In this document: one piece after another, positions 1 through 12,900 of the stretch
How the letters are laid out: each line of letters starts with the position of its first letter
Position numbering within the stretch: position 1 is the stretch's first letter
NCBI GenBank assembly: GCA_026874595.1
Contig: CM049308.1
Coordinates: 41,402,527-41,466,526, forward strand
Source: Sipunculus nudus
Taxonomy: Eukaryota; Annelida; Sipuncula; Golfingiida; Sipunculidae
Direction: 5' to 3'
Length of the DNA stretch: 64,000 nt
Program-made: the position numbers and the translations under genes
The notes under the pieces: model-generated
Seen by the model: the letters and a program-made list of their open reading frames with translations, nothing else
Told to the model about the DNA's origin: nothing
The model's database searches: none

Positions 1-935
1 AGGAGAGATTGTGAGAACTATTGCAGCATTTCCCTCCTCAGCATCAATGGGAGGCTGTTTGCCCAGGTGGCACTGAAGAGGCTTCAGATTTAACCAGGAA
101 AAGTCTACCTGGAATCCCAGTGTGGCTTCCGCATGAAAAGGCCTGTCAGTATGGTGTTTTCTTTCAGGCAACTTCAGGAGAAATGCACGGAACAAAGACA
201 ACCACTGTTCATGTCCTTCACAGTCCTGGTGTTTGACTTGGTGAGTAGGGGTGGCCTCTTCAAGATAGTCCTGGTGTTTGACTTGGTGAGTAGGGGCGGC
301 CTCTTTAAGATCCTCCCCAAGCTCCTCAACATCATTAAGTCCTTCCATGACGACATGAAAGGTATGACAGCCTTTCCCATCCTAAGTGGGGTAAAACAAG
401 GCTGCATCATTGCACTGACCCTGTTCTGCATCTTCTTCGCTGTTCAGCTGAAGCATGCTTTTGGATCCACTACGGAGGGTATCTACCTCCAAACCAGGTC
501 AGACAGGAGACCATTCAACCTTTGTTGAATTGAAGTTCAATTGAAGCGTGTGTGGGACCTCCTGTTTGCAGACGATGCAGCAGTTACAACCCACTCTGCT
601 GAAGTGGGCTTCAAAACACTACTGACCTGAAGAAAACATGAGTGCTGGGCCAGGATCTGGACACTCCACTGGACATCAGAATCTCAGATTACCAGCTCAA
701 AGTTGTACATGACTTCATCTACCTGGTTTCAATGATCTCTGGCTCCCTCTCCCTTGAGACTGAGCTGAACAAGCGTATCGGTAAGGCAGCCACCACCTTG
801 TCCAGGCTGACCAAGAGAGTGTGGAACTACAGTAAGCTGACAGAACACACAAAGATCCAGGTCTACAGAGCCTGTGTTGTGAGCACTCTGCTGTTGTTCC
901 ATACTCTTTTGGTCAGCCTGGACATGGTGGCCTAA
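1..935 (+). pseudogene. Decayed LINE reverse transcriptase fragment (RTE-like)
   Basis: Three frames together carry RT hallmarks: CENYCSISLLSINGRLFAQV (1-90), FDLVSRGGLFKIL (motif A region), SGVKQGC, a catalytic FADD box at 564-575, and NKRIGKAATTLSRLTKRVWN with VYRACVVSTLL near 765-890. The order fits one ORF2-type RT of the kind often labelled craniofacial development protein 2-like, which suggests the RTE clade (inference). It is broken by frameshifts and stops and cut at both ends, so it is inactive. It contains a 45-bp tandem duplication (222-311). It lies just past the 3' end of DPH6 on the opposite strand. Confidence 0.8.
222..311 (+). repeat. 45-bp tandem duplication in RT motif A
   Basis: Two copies starting AGTCCTGGTGTTTGACTTGG at 222 and 267 differ at two positions. 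The length is a multiple of three, so VFDLVSRGGLFKI is repeated in frame. Confidence 0.9.
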
Positions 936-958
936 TTAAACAGGAAAAAAGTGTCATC

Positions 959-976
959 CTATCTAAAATTATAAAT
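959..976 (-). CDS. DPH6: DPH6 exon 9, tentative terminal micro-exon
   Basis: After the acceptor TTCTTTTTAG the sequence reads IYNFR and stop, in the phase left by exon 8. Vertebrate DPH6 ends in IYNF, which is why I favour this 18-base exon over read-through of exon 8. The residues between the conserved LHLE and IYNF are fewer than in human. No clear AATAAA follows on the minus strand before the LINE fragment. Confidence 0.45.
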   Translation of the reverse strand: MYNFR

Positions 977-3900
977 CTAAAAAGAAGGATGATCAAGTGA
1001 TAAAATCTTTTTGCAAGACAAATATACTCAAAGTCAAAAGGGTAAAGTATAACGTTACCATAATGATGTTAACATATTATGAATAACATTTTCTAAAATA
1101 TATTTTGTAAGCAACTACCCACCTTCGGTTCCAAGTGCAATTTTTTTAAATTCAAATAGGCCACAGGTGCAAATGCATCATCGGAATGTATTACTGTCTC
1201 TGCTTCATCCCTGGGAGTCATAGAAAAAAAAGTGTCAGAATTTAATCATGATATAGAGATTACAGTCTGTGAATTTAAATAGTCTGTTATTATATGATAC
1301 AACAGTTCACAGCAGTTCATGTTATAAAAGAATGATAAGGTTAAATGATTAAATTCAAAATATCAGGAATTTTAACTCGAACTAATGACAGATCATAATT
1401 TTATGTTGTTACCAATTGTACTGATTCAATATAAAGTGACACCACACAGTTAAAGCTACTGTTGTTAGCTTATTAATCAAAGCATCAATAGCATTAACAA
1501 TCAAAATGTATGAAACAAGACAATTACTGTCTGAACATACAAATATACTCACAACACGAGACGTTTCTTAAACAAAGGGCAGTCTAATGTGAACGTTTCA
1601 TATTCCCCTCCTTCTCCACAGACATTCAGGCTGTATTTGTTTTTCTGTGAAAAAAATTGAAACTTGAAATATTACATCATATCATATAGCATATTATAAA
1701 CTTAAGTTTAACAGAAAATAATTAACATTTTAATAGTTACCATGGAGACCATGTGTGGATAGATCTGCGCTATGGTTTTCCCCAGATGTTTTTCAGGAGT
1801 TAAACCTGTAATAAAAGGAAACATGTCTCAGCTGTAAGACTTAATCACCATAATGAAAGTATTTAAATTATATTCATGTTAATTCAATAAATTTTGGAAT
1901 GATGCTGGACTCAGTCTGCTCTTTTTCATTTAATACACATAGCATGCAAAAGTACAGCCTGGCACCAGCTGAGGCCATATTTGTGTATAAAGCTGCGTTT
2001 CCACATAAGCAAACATGAAAGTGAGAGTGAATGTAAACACAGTTTTCTTTTGAATAGCTAACCGAGGCCTGTCACATGGCATTCACAAGGGAATTCCTTA
2101 AAGTATGCCATGAAGGCAGGGCATCCCTTAGCCCTAGCTCCTGTGCTCTCTTACTACGATACGCCATGCGAGAGCCCTAGAAGATGATTTGAGGAAACTG
2201 GAGACATTCCACATGACAATTAAATTCTTATATTTTGTCTGAAAATGTTGTATTAGTTAAGAAATAAGGATATTCTAATCAAATACACATATAACATACC
2301 ACTTAGACAGTGTTTGCCCATTTTAAATGTTGATTAGGAGAATATGTATTATCCTAATAAACAGTGATACACGGGGAACAATGTCTGCTCTGGGTTTCCC
2401 CCAAGCTACAGCTGGCTGGCAGCCGCCTGTGTAACCAGTGGTAATGGGCCGTGTTGGCTCAGTCAGCAAAGGTCATGCAGTTCATTGTTTCAGATTCTGA
2501 GACAGTTTCAAGCACAAGGGGTGCAAAGTTTTAAAAGTGCTTCTTGTTTACATAGTCAAACATAATATTTAGCTGAATTTCTTGGTCATTCGACTATAGT
2601 ACTATTTCTCCCTTAGATCACTTAAAGTTTCCTTGTCATAAACGCAATATTTGATTTTACATGATTTTTTTCCGACAAGGGTTTGAAGTTCTCCAGTTTA
2701 CTCTGAAGCTTAATATGTGGCGGATACCGCCGCATTTAATGCAGTTAAGCATCCCTATGTTTACAGCACATGCCTAAAGCACAGCCAGCATCCTGCAGAC
2801 ACATACTGTTTATACAATTCCACTTCCCTCTATCACAAGGACATTTAAATGATTAGCAACCTGTGACAGTATAAATGCGGGACGTAGAGGGAATGTAACT
2901 TTAAATACATCAAGCGACATAATCCTTATTTTTTCAGATAAATAAAGATTTGAACCTGCCTTTAATTCTGGAGTACTCACTTTGGCAAGTTATACAAAAT
3001 TTACCAAATTAACCCAAAATATCTGAAATGTAATTGTGAAGATATATTTGTGTCACAAGTCCATTATTTGTGTCAACACATTCAAGGGTTTAGTGTTCAG
3101 AGCCTGGGGTGACATCACAGCAGAACTACAGTGAAATAGGTTTTACCTAACACCAAACAGTAAGGTTTTACTACAAAAAATTACTGAAAAGTACTTAAAA
3201 GTTGTCAACAAATTAAAAATAAAACATAAAAAAACCTTAAAGTTATTAAAAACACCAACAATTACAGAAAAGTTGTTTCAGACCGTCAATGAAAATTGTC
3301 AAAAAAATACTTTTTGGTAAGTGTTTGGTATTTTTAGGTAACTTTTTTTGTACTTTTCAGTGTTAACAAGACCCCAGTGCAATTGCTTTTTGTACTATTT
3401 CAATTTCATTCTTACAATTCTGGCAGTTAATTAAATCTTGTGTTATTCACACAAATGCCTTATTATCAAAGGTTTAGATTACATAATTAGAACAGTGGTT
3501 GTGGTTACCTATGGCTGCCACTTTAATGATGATGGCGTGGACCTGACAGCTGATCATCTCTTGGAGTAGCTCCTCTTGATCTCTTCTCCACAGGTAAGCA
3601 AGTGGTGTTAACCCCAGTCTAACACACCTATAAAGAAGAAATCAGCATTTTAATCAGTGCAAGCCTCTGCCTTTCACTTAAGTGGCCCATATTGCCAGGT
3701 TCAATCATGCATAAGTGACTCTTCATTTGTGAATAATGCTTGATGATGTTCCTGGATCCAGATCATGAGCCAGACCCACACCAAAATCTAATTTTTTTTT
3801 ACTGTGCATTTTCTGAAATGCTCTGTAAATTTCAGGAGATTCTATTTATGATTGAGTAATGTTGTGAACAAACATACAAACACTCACACAAACACACACA

Positions 3901-6900
3901 CAAACACACACATGAATGAGAATATATGCATATCCTCCTGGCAACAAGGCTTCCCATAGATGGTGATCTTATCTGGTAGCTGACTGGTACCTGATCACCT
4001 TAAAGTAATTATTCTAACAGACAAACACTTTTCATTCAGGGCTTAACATTAGGGGTTACTGCTTGCTTAGGTCAAGTAATAATTTGAGAAATTGGTGGTA
4101 GGGCAACCAAAAGTAGACTCTTACTTACTTGTCATTTGCCTGACTTGGCAACGGGGCCAATATAAACCTTTACCCAAAGACCTGAATCTTAACTAATCTT
4201 CAGTTAGCTATTTACTTTCTTGGAGAATTTAAATCATACTGTAATACCTCTATGGTATGTTACCTGAATGTTTATCTGTACAAATAATACAGTGAAATAT
4301 CAATAACAAAAACATGTTTATTGTTGCAAAAATAGTCATGTGGAACACACTTTTTGTTTGTGGCTTTGATCACTGAGATATTAGCATGGATGTCTGCAGT
4401 GTACACATGAATGTAGGTGGCGTCACCTGTCATAAAATCAAGTAAGCTACCCTGGATGTATACACATGCAAAATTTCAGATGAATAAGTCAAACCACTGC
4501 TGAAATATGAGTGATTTAACCCATGGCAGATGAACAGAAGGACGCTGCACAAAAAATGGTTGCAGGTGGTGCCACCAGTTTAATGTATGATATAAAGCTA
4601 CCCAAAAGCTACACTGGTGCCAAATTTCAGACTGATCAGTCAAATGCATCCAAAGATATGTGGTTAAATGTGTTAATATAGACTAACAGATGGATGCACT
4701 GCAAAGAAGAAAGGTAAGAGGCAACACAAAATGGTAAGGTACCAGTTCACTTGTGACCTTATAATTGGGTTAAGTTTTAGACAAGTGACCAATGGGTCAT
4801 GACGCTCAGCTGACTGGGAAGAGATTCGCTAAAGGAAATTTTATCATCAGAATGGTAGTATATACCCATTCAACTGAAGCATCAAACAGATTAACCAACA
4901 GGCCAAGATTTAGTCTGTATTTATATTAATAGAGAAAAAATGTGTAAACTTTAAAACTAGAATATGGGTAGCCGACAAATGACTACGTGTATCCCCTAAA
5001 ATCAGAGTGGAACGGTTGAAGTGTGGCATGGATTGAGTGGCAAGGGGAAATAGAGTGAGGTATGTTGCATATTAGCATGGATGTCTGCAGCCTAAATGTG
5101 TATGTAGGTGTGCCACCTACCACAAATCCAGAAAGCTGTCCAAGTTGTATACATATGCAAAATTTTAGGCAGAAAAGTCAACCACTACATGTATATGAGT
5201 GATTTTAGCCGACGACAGACAAACAGACAGACGCTGTGCAAAAATGGTTGCAAGTGGCCCCTCCAATTTTGTGTATGATAAAGACCTATGTGAGATCTAT
5301 ACACATGCAAAATTTTGGCCCAATCGTTCAAACGGTTCCTGAGATATGAGCTTGGATGTCTGCAGCATAAACTAGAATGATGGTGGCGCCCCCTGTCATA
5401 AAATCAAGAAAGCTATCCAGGATGTATAAAACTGCAAAATTTTAGGCAGATATGTCAAACCACTGCCGAGATATGAGTGACATTATCCCAAGGCAGAAAA
5501 CAGACAGACGCTGTGCAAAATGGTTGCAGGTGGCGCCACCAGTTTTGCGTATGATAAAGAGCTATGTGAGATCTATACGCATGCAAAATTTTGGCCCAAT
5601 CGGTCAAACGATTCCTGAGATATGAGCTTGGATGTGATCAGCGTGAACGTGAATGTAGGTGGCGCCATCTGTCATAAAATCAAGAAAGCTATCCTGGATG
5701 TTTATGCATGCCAAATTTCAGGTGAATTAGTCAATTCACTGCAGAGATATGAGTGATTTTAACCCAAGGCAGATGAACAGATGGACACTGTGCAAACATG
5801 GTTACAGGTGGCGCCACCATTTTGTGTATGTTTTAAAGCAATCCAAGGGCTACATTTGTATAAATTTCATTTCCTGATTGGTCAATCGGTTCCCGAGATA
5901 TGAGGGTTTATGTGTGGAAACAGACGCACAAATGGACGCTGGATAGTGGGGAAAGGTCAGAGGTCAACACAAATTGGTTAGGCACTAGTTAACATGTGAC
6001 TTGATAATTGGTGTAAGTTTCGGAAAAATCGGTCCATTTTTCTCAGAGGAGCTCTCTGGAAATAAATGTGGCGGCGGCAGAGGAACCCGGTCAAAAACAT
6101 AGTATCTGCAAAACTTGGTTTTGGAGGATACAAAAATACAGGTGGCTCCACCAGTCAATATCCATGCAAAGAATCATGATGATCTCAGCATTAGTTGTTC
6201 AGATACTTCAGCTTTTGTATCAAATTGTCCATTTTTCTGAGGGATACTTCAGAGTCCTATAGCTTGAAGGATATGGGTAACAGAGACCTAATTTCAAGTT
6301 TCCACAGGCACTCTTCATGGGCCTCCTTGCATGACAACAATGAAGTTTCTAGGTCCAGTTGTTGCAATTTGTACCCTGTTGACAGATAACCACATTTTTA
6401 AAGGTCTCAAAAAAAGAGAAAAAAAAATCGTAAAAAATTTAAAAAAAAAAAGGTGGCACAACCAGTCTGCAGAAACTGATGGAACAGCTCATGATCAATA
6501 TGTATGCCGAAAATCATGACAATCAGTGTTGTAGTTATTGAGATACTGCACTTTTTGTATCAAATTTTCCATTATTCTGGGGGGTATTTTGGAGCCATAC
6601 AGCCTAAAGAATATGGGTAACAGAGACCTAATTTCAGGTTTCCGTGGAGAATTTTCATGGGTCTCCCTGTGTGTCAAGAATGAAGATTCTAGGTCCAGTT
6701 TTTATGATTTGTGCCCTGTTAACAGATGTTCATATCTTTAAAGGTCTCAAAAATAGAGAAAAAATTCGTAAAAAAAACCAGAACAAATACAGGTTGTGCC
6801 ACCAGTCTGCAGGAACTGATGGAACACCTCTTGATCAATATGTATGCCAAAAATCATGACCATCAGTGATGTAGTTATTGAGATATTGAAGTTTTCAATA

Positions 6901-9900
6901 TGAAGACTTTTCATAGGTCTCTCAGTGTGTCGAGAATGAAGATTCTAAGTCCAGTCGTTACAATTTGTGCCTTGTTAACAGATGTTCACATTTTTAAAGG
7001 TCTCAAAAATAGAGAAAAAAATTCGTAAAAAATCGAAAAATACAGGTGGCGCCACCAGTCTTCAGGAACTGATGGAACCTCTCATGATCAATATGTATGC
7101 CAAAAATCATGACCATCAGTCAAGTAGTTAATGAGATATTGAAGTTTTTGTATGAAATTTTGGACTGTTCTGGGGGGGTACTTTGGGGCCCCATAGCTCG
7201 AAGGATATGGGTAACAGAGACCTAATTTCTGGTTTCCAAGGAGATTTTTCATAGCCCTCCCAGGATGTCAAGTAAGAAGATTCCAGTTCTAGCGGTTACT
7301 ATTTGTGCCCTGTTAACGGACAGACGCCCGGACGGCTGGACGGCCGTACAGACGACGGACAAAAGGTGATCCTTATAGCTCAGATGACTTACAGTCAGCT
7401 GAGCTAAAAATACAGGTGGTGCCACCAGAATGCAGAAACTGATGAAACATTTCATGATCAATATCCATGCAAAGAATCATGGTGATCAATACAATAATTG
7501 TTCAGATACTTGAGCTTTTGTATCAAATTTTCCATTATTCTGGGGGGTACTTCGGAGCCCCATAGCTCAGAGGTTATGGGTAACAGAGACCTAATTTCAA
7601 GTTTTTAAGGAGACTTTTCATGGGCCTCTCAGCATGACAAGAGAGAAGATTCTAGGTCCAGTTGTTACGCTTTGTGCCATGTTAACAGATGACCACATCT
7701 TATGAGGTCTCAAAAATAGAGAAAAAATTCGTAAAAATAAAAACAAGGGACCTATGGGTCACTGTGCTCAGCTGACGTTAACCTTGAAGGTTAAAATCTA
7801 AAATAATATCAAATGGAGATAAAGTGTAAGAGGAAGAGGTAATAAAGGTGGTTGGTTTATATGATTGGTTTGTATTGATGAGCAAGAAATTGTTGCATAA
7901 AATATTTTGTGACCTGACCATGTGTTTCCTAATGTTGAAACTAAAGCATGTGAGCAGTTTGTGAAAAAATGATCTGTACTATTACCATGATCATTAGTTG
8001 GTTTTTCGATTAACTGTTGACAATTCAGTAGTTTACACATTTGTTCAATTGAATTTATTTTTTTGTATAAAATATATTATTAAATATATATGTATTTTTT
8101 TTATGAAATGTATACAGTTGAAATATAGCTAATTAACAACATAAAACAGGGCAAACAAAGCCTGATCTCAAATTCTGCTGAGGCAGGAAAATAATGAACA
8201 AATGTTTGTATTAAATCCTCATTTTTTTATCACATCAATTATTTTCTAGTTTAAGTTTATATTTCTATACATTTCCAATTTAACATATATATCTGAATAT
8301 AAAAGTTGATTGATAATTCTCAATTTCATCATCAAAAATCTCAATCTTGTCAGATAACACCACATCATGCATACAAATGTTTATTTATTTTTTACCACAA
8401 AAATATATCTTTTAAATCTGCAAAACAATAAATATCTAAAAATAGTACTTGATTTAGATTTCACAATTTTTAATTGTGTCTTTATTTATCCATAATGTGC
8501 TTCATATTTTATAATAATTTAAGCATACTGATGGGTTCAATTATATTTGTTAAAATCATTTAAAAGAAAATTGATTTCTTTAAAAATGCTACATTACACA
8601 ACATTGCATCTTCTCGATTACACCTTAAATTATTTTTTCAAGGAAAGTTTTTGCATATCGGAGTGGAAACAGCATTACAATTAAGGAGATACAGTGAAAA
8701 CAATAATAATTACTGCATAACACTTGGTGGGTTGGGTTTGCCAGGGGGGGGGGGAGGGGGGGATTGGGGTGGTGATATGAGAATAACTGTACACCTGTCA
8801 CAGCAGGGGATCTCCCCCAGTGACTGTAACAAATCAGAAACCCTGGCATAGCTGACTTCCAGTGACCTGGAGTGGGACCCTGCATCTGTAATCAAAGCAA
8901 GTGACTACAGAAACCATTTGAAAAGCTAAGAGAAAATGGCCCAGCTTAAATGAACCTCTGTAAATTATAGAATAATGGACATGAGCTAAAGCATATGGAC
9001 TGTGTAATAAATGAAACCTTTGGCCTGAAACCATTTAGTGATGCACCAAGGGAAAAAATGGGCCTACGGTAAGTGTCATATAAAAGTTCCATTTCATAAA
9101 CAAATAATGTGTGAAGGTAATTAAGTTTTCAAAAGTTAAATATATGGCCATATGAGTTAAAAATTAATCCCACAAAGTTTAACCAATATTCCTAATTTTA
9201 AAAACTAGGTTTAACAGTGTTATTCACACCTAGGCCCCGCCAATTTTAAGAGATATGAATGAAATGCTACCAAGTATTTATATCTTCTTAAATCTTGTCA
9301 GTTAGCACTTACATTAGGTCCTTATATTTTTACCATATTTGAATATTAGGATTAAATTCCAGAAAATTTTGTTCTTTAAAAAAATCAAAATTGTCCAAGT
9401 CTCAACAAAAAGAATTTTTTTAACATAAAAATTATAAGCTTTGTCTTGAATATTAGTCCTGTGTATCGAAGCAGTGGGTCAGGGAGGGGTCTCTGTTGTT
9501 ACTGTTCATTGCTGAAAAAATGTGAAATTATAAGATTCATCTTGTTTAGAGTACACGTCTGTCAACAGAATGGGGTGGGGGGGGGGGGGAGAGAAAGGCT
9601 CCCTGTGGTATTTATGCTGGCAGCCTGATCAAGCTCAACAAGAGAGAGGGCTTGCCTGAGTGATGGGTTTACATAATAGCCTGGGGAGCATTGAGAGTTG
9701 CACTGAATGACCTACAGTGACCTCAGTGGACTGCTTGACAATGTAAGGGAATACAACAAGAGCCTCCAAACAAATTAAATAACTAGCCTAATTTTGCAGC
9801 TTTTATTTTCAAATTTCAGATTTTAACAGATTAAATCCTTATGTGAGCATGCTGTGAAAATAACATCCATAATACTTACAGGAAAAAATCGTGCCATGGC

Positions 9901-12900
9901 CAAAGTTGGGCAAAATTTAAGGTACTGATTTTATATTTATGCTAATAACTTAAAAAAAAACATTTTTCAGATCTAATTTTCGGTATACAATTGAATCTTG
10001 ATTAAATGATGTTATATTCCTGAAAAAAAGTCTCAGCCATTCTTATTTTAAGTGAGTAAATATAAATCCTGATTTTTTACAAGGTGCATTATGTTTGGGC
10101 CTGTAACTTCAACAAATTATGCAATACTGACCGAAATTTTGGTATGTACATAGGAAATGTATGGAAGAATATGAATATTTACAATTACATCTAACATTAT
10201 GCCAATTTTTGGATTACCAGGTAAACAAAAGTAGGGTCATGATGCTAGAAAATACAAATACATTAAGGCTTCTAAAAAACTTCAATAGCTAGACTAATTT
10301 TTAAGCTTATACTTTCAAATTCAAAATTCATCAGATTAAATCCCCATGTAAACTGGCTGTGAAAATTAAATCAAATGTATTTATAAGAAAAAAACGTGAC
10401 ATGGTCAATTTAGGCAAAATTTAAGGTACCAATTTTTTATTTTTGCTAATATTTAAAAAAATTTAACAGATTTTGATATAATTTTGGGTATATAATTTAA
10501 TTTTGATTAATTAAAGATATATGACTCGAAAAAAGTCCATAGCTTTAAAATTTTTTGTTTTAAGTGATCAAATATCTTTCCTAATTTTTTACAAAATGCA
10601 TTATGTTTGAGCCCATAACTTTTTTTAAATCATATAATACAGACCTAATTTCTGACATGTACATAGGAACTATATAGAGGAATATTTATGGTAAATATGA
10701 GGAAAAATAGGTGAGTGGTTTCGTAGTTAGGCTGTCCTGAAATGTGAAAATAGGTTTTTAATAAAAAATTGAGGTTTTTCCTTAATTTCTCAAAGGAACA
10801 AAGTCGCAAAGACCCCGTTTTCAGCTTGGTAGGAGATCTTGGGGACATCTAACATTATGCCAACAACCTTGGGAGCATAGAGAGCTGCACTGAATGACCA
10901 ACAGTGACCACAAAGGGACTGATTGACAATGTAAGGGAATACAACAAGAGCCTCCAAACAAATTAAATAACTAGCCTAATTTTGCAGCTTTTATTTTCAA
11001 ATTTCGGATTTTAACAGATTAAATCCTTATTTGTACATGCTGTGAAAATTAGATCCACAGAACTTACAGGAAAAAAACGTGCCATGGTCAAAGTTGGGCA
11101 AAATTTAAGGTACCAATTTTTTATTTTTGTTAATATTTTAAAAAATTTAAAAGATTTTGATCTTATTTTGGGTATACAATTTAATTTTGATAAAATAAAG
11201 TTATATTACTGGAAAAAAGTCCATAGCTTTAACATGTTTTGTGTTAAGTGATCAAATATCTTTCCTGATTTTTTTCCAAAATGCATTATGTTTGGGTCCA
11301 TAACTTTTTTTAAATTATATAATACAGACCTAATTTCTGGCATGTACATAGGAACTATATAGAGGAATATTTATGGTAAATATGAGGAAAAACAGATGAG
11401 TGGTTTCAATATTAGGCAGTCCTGAAGTGTGAAAATAGGTTTTTAATAAAAAATTGAGGTTTTTCCTTAATTTCTCAGAGGAACAAAGTCGCAAAGACCC
11501 AGTTTTCGGTTTGGTAGGAGTTCGTGGGGACATCTAACATTATGCCGAATTTTGGATTCCCAGGTCTTAAAGTCTCAAAACGTGCCACATCTACGGACGG
11601 ACGGACGGACGGACGGACAGACGGACAGACGGACGGACGACGGACAATGGACCACGACTATAGCTCAGATGACTTATAGTCAGCTGAGCTAAAAATACAG
11701 GTGGCGCCACCAGACTGCAGAAACTGATGAAACATTCCATGATCAATATCCATGCAAAGAATCATGGTGATCAATGCAATAGTTGTTCAGATACTGGAGC
11801 TTTTGAATCAAATTTTCCATTATTCTGGGGGGTATTTCGGAGCCCCATAGCTCAAAGGTTATGGGTAACAGAGACTTAATTTCAGGTTTCCAAAGAGACT
11901 TTCCATGGGCCTCCCGGAATTTCAAGAGAGAAGATTCTAGGTCCAGTCATTACAATTTGTGCCCTGTTAACAGATGACCACATCTCAAGAGGTCTCAAAA
12001 ATAAAGAAAAAAATTCGTAAAAATCGAAAAAATATAGGTGGCGCCACCAGACTGCAGAAACTGATGAAACATTCCATGATCAATATCCATGCACAGAATC
12101 ATGGTGATCAATGCAATAGTTGTTCAGATACTTGAGCTTTTGTATCAAATTTTCCATTTTTCTGGGGGGTACTTCGGAGCCCCATAGCTCAGAGGTTATG
12201 GGTAACAGAGACCTAATTTCAGGTTTCCAAGGAGATTTTTCATGGTACTCCCTGGATGTCAAGTTAAAAGATTCCAGGTCCAGTGGTTACGATTTGTGCC
12301 TGGTTAATGGACAGACAGACGGACAGACGGACAGACGGACAGACAGACTGACAGACAGACAGACAGACAGACAGACGGACGACGGACAAAGAGTGATTGC
12401 TATAGCTCAGATGACTTTCAGTCAGCTGAGCTAAAAATAGAGGAAAAAATTGTAAAAAATCGAACAATACAGGTGGTGCCACCAGTCTGCAGGAACTGAT
12501 GGAACATCTCATATTCAATATGTATGCCAAAAATCATGACCATCAGTGATGTAGTTATTGAGATATTGAAGATTTGTATGAAGTTTTTGACTACTCGGGG
12601 CGTACTTTGGGGCCCTATAGCTCGAAGGATATGGGTAACAGAGACCTAATTTCTGGTTTCCAAGGAGATTTTTCATGGACCTCTCAGTGTGTCAAAAAAT
12701 TAAGATTCTAGGTCCAGTCTTTATGATTTGTGCCTTGTTAACAGATGTTCACATTTTGAAAGGTCTCAAAAATAGAGAAAAAAATTTGTAAAAAATTGAA
12801 CGATACAGGTGGCGCCACCAGTCTGCAGGAAGTGATGGAACATCTCATGATCAATATGTATGCCAAAAATCATGACCATCAGTCAAGTATTTAATGAGAT

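Noticed and set aside
4060-7795. CRISPR-like array because of evenly spaced palindromes
   Set aside because: Eukaryotic introns; modules are 150-350 bp, diverged, and have transposon-like ends rather than short exact repeats with unique spacers.
12120-12434. A 104-aa frame with QTDGQTDR repeats
   Set aside because: Translation of the (ACAG/ACGG)n tract of a family B repeat.
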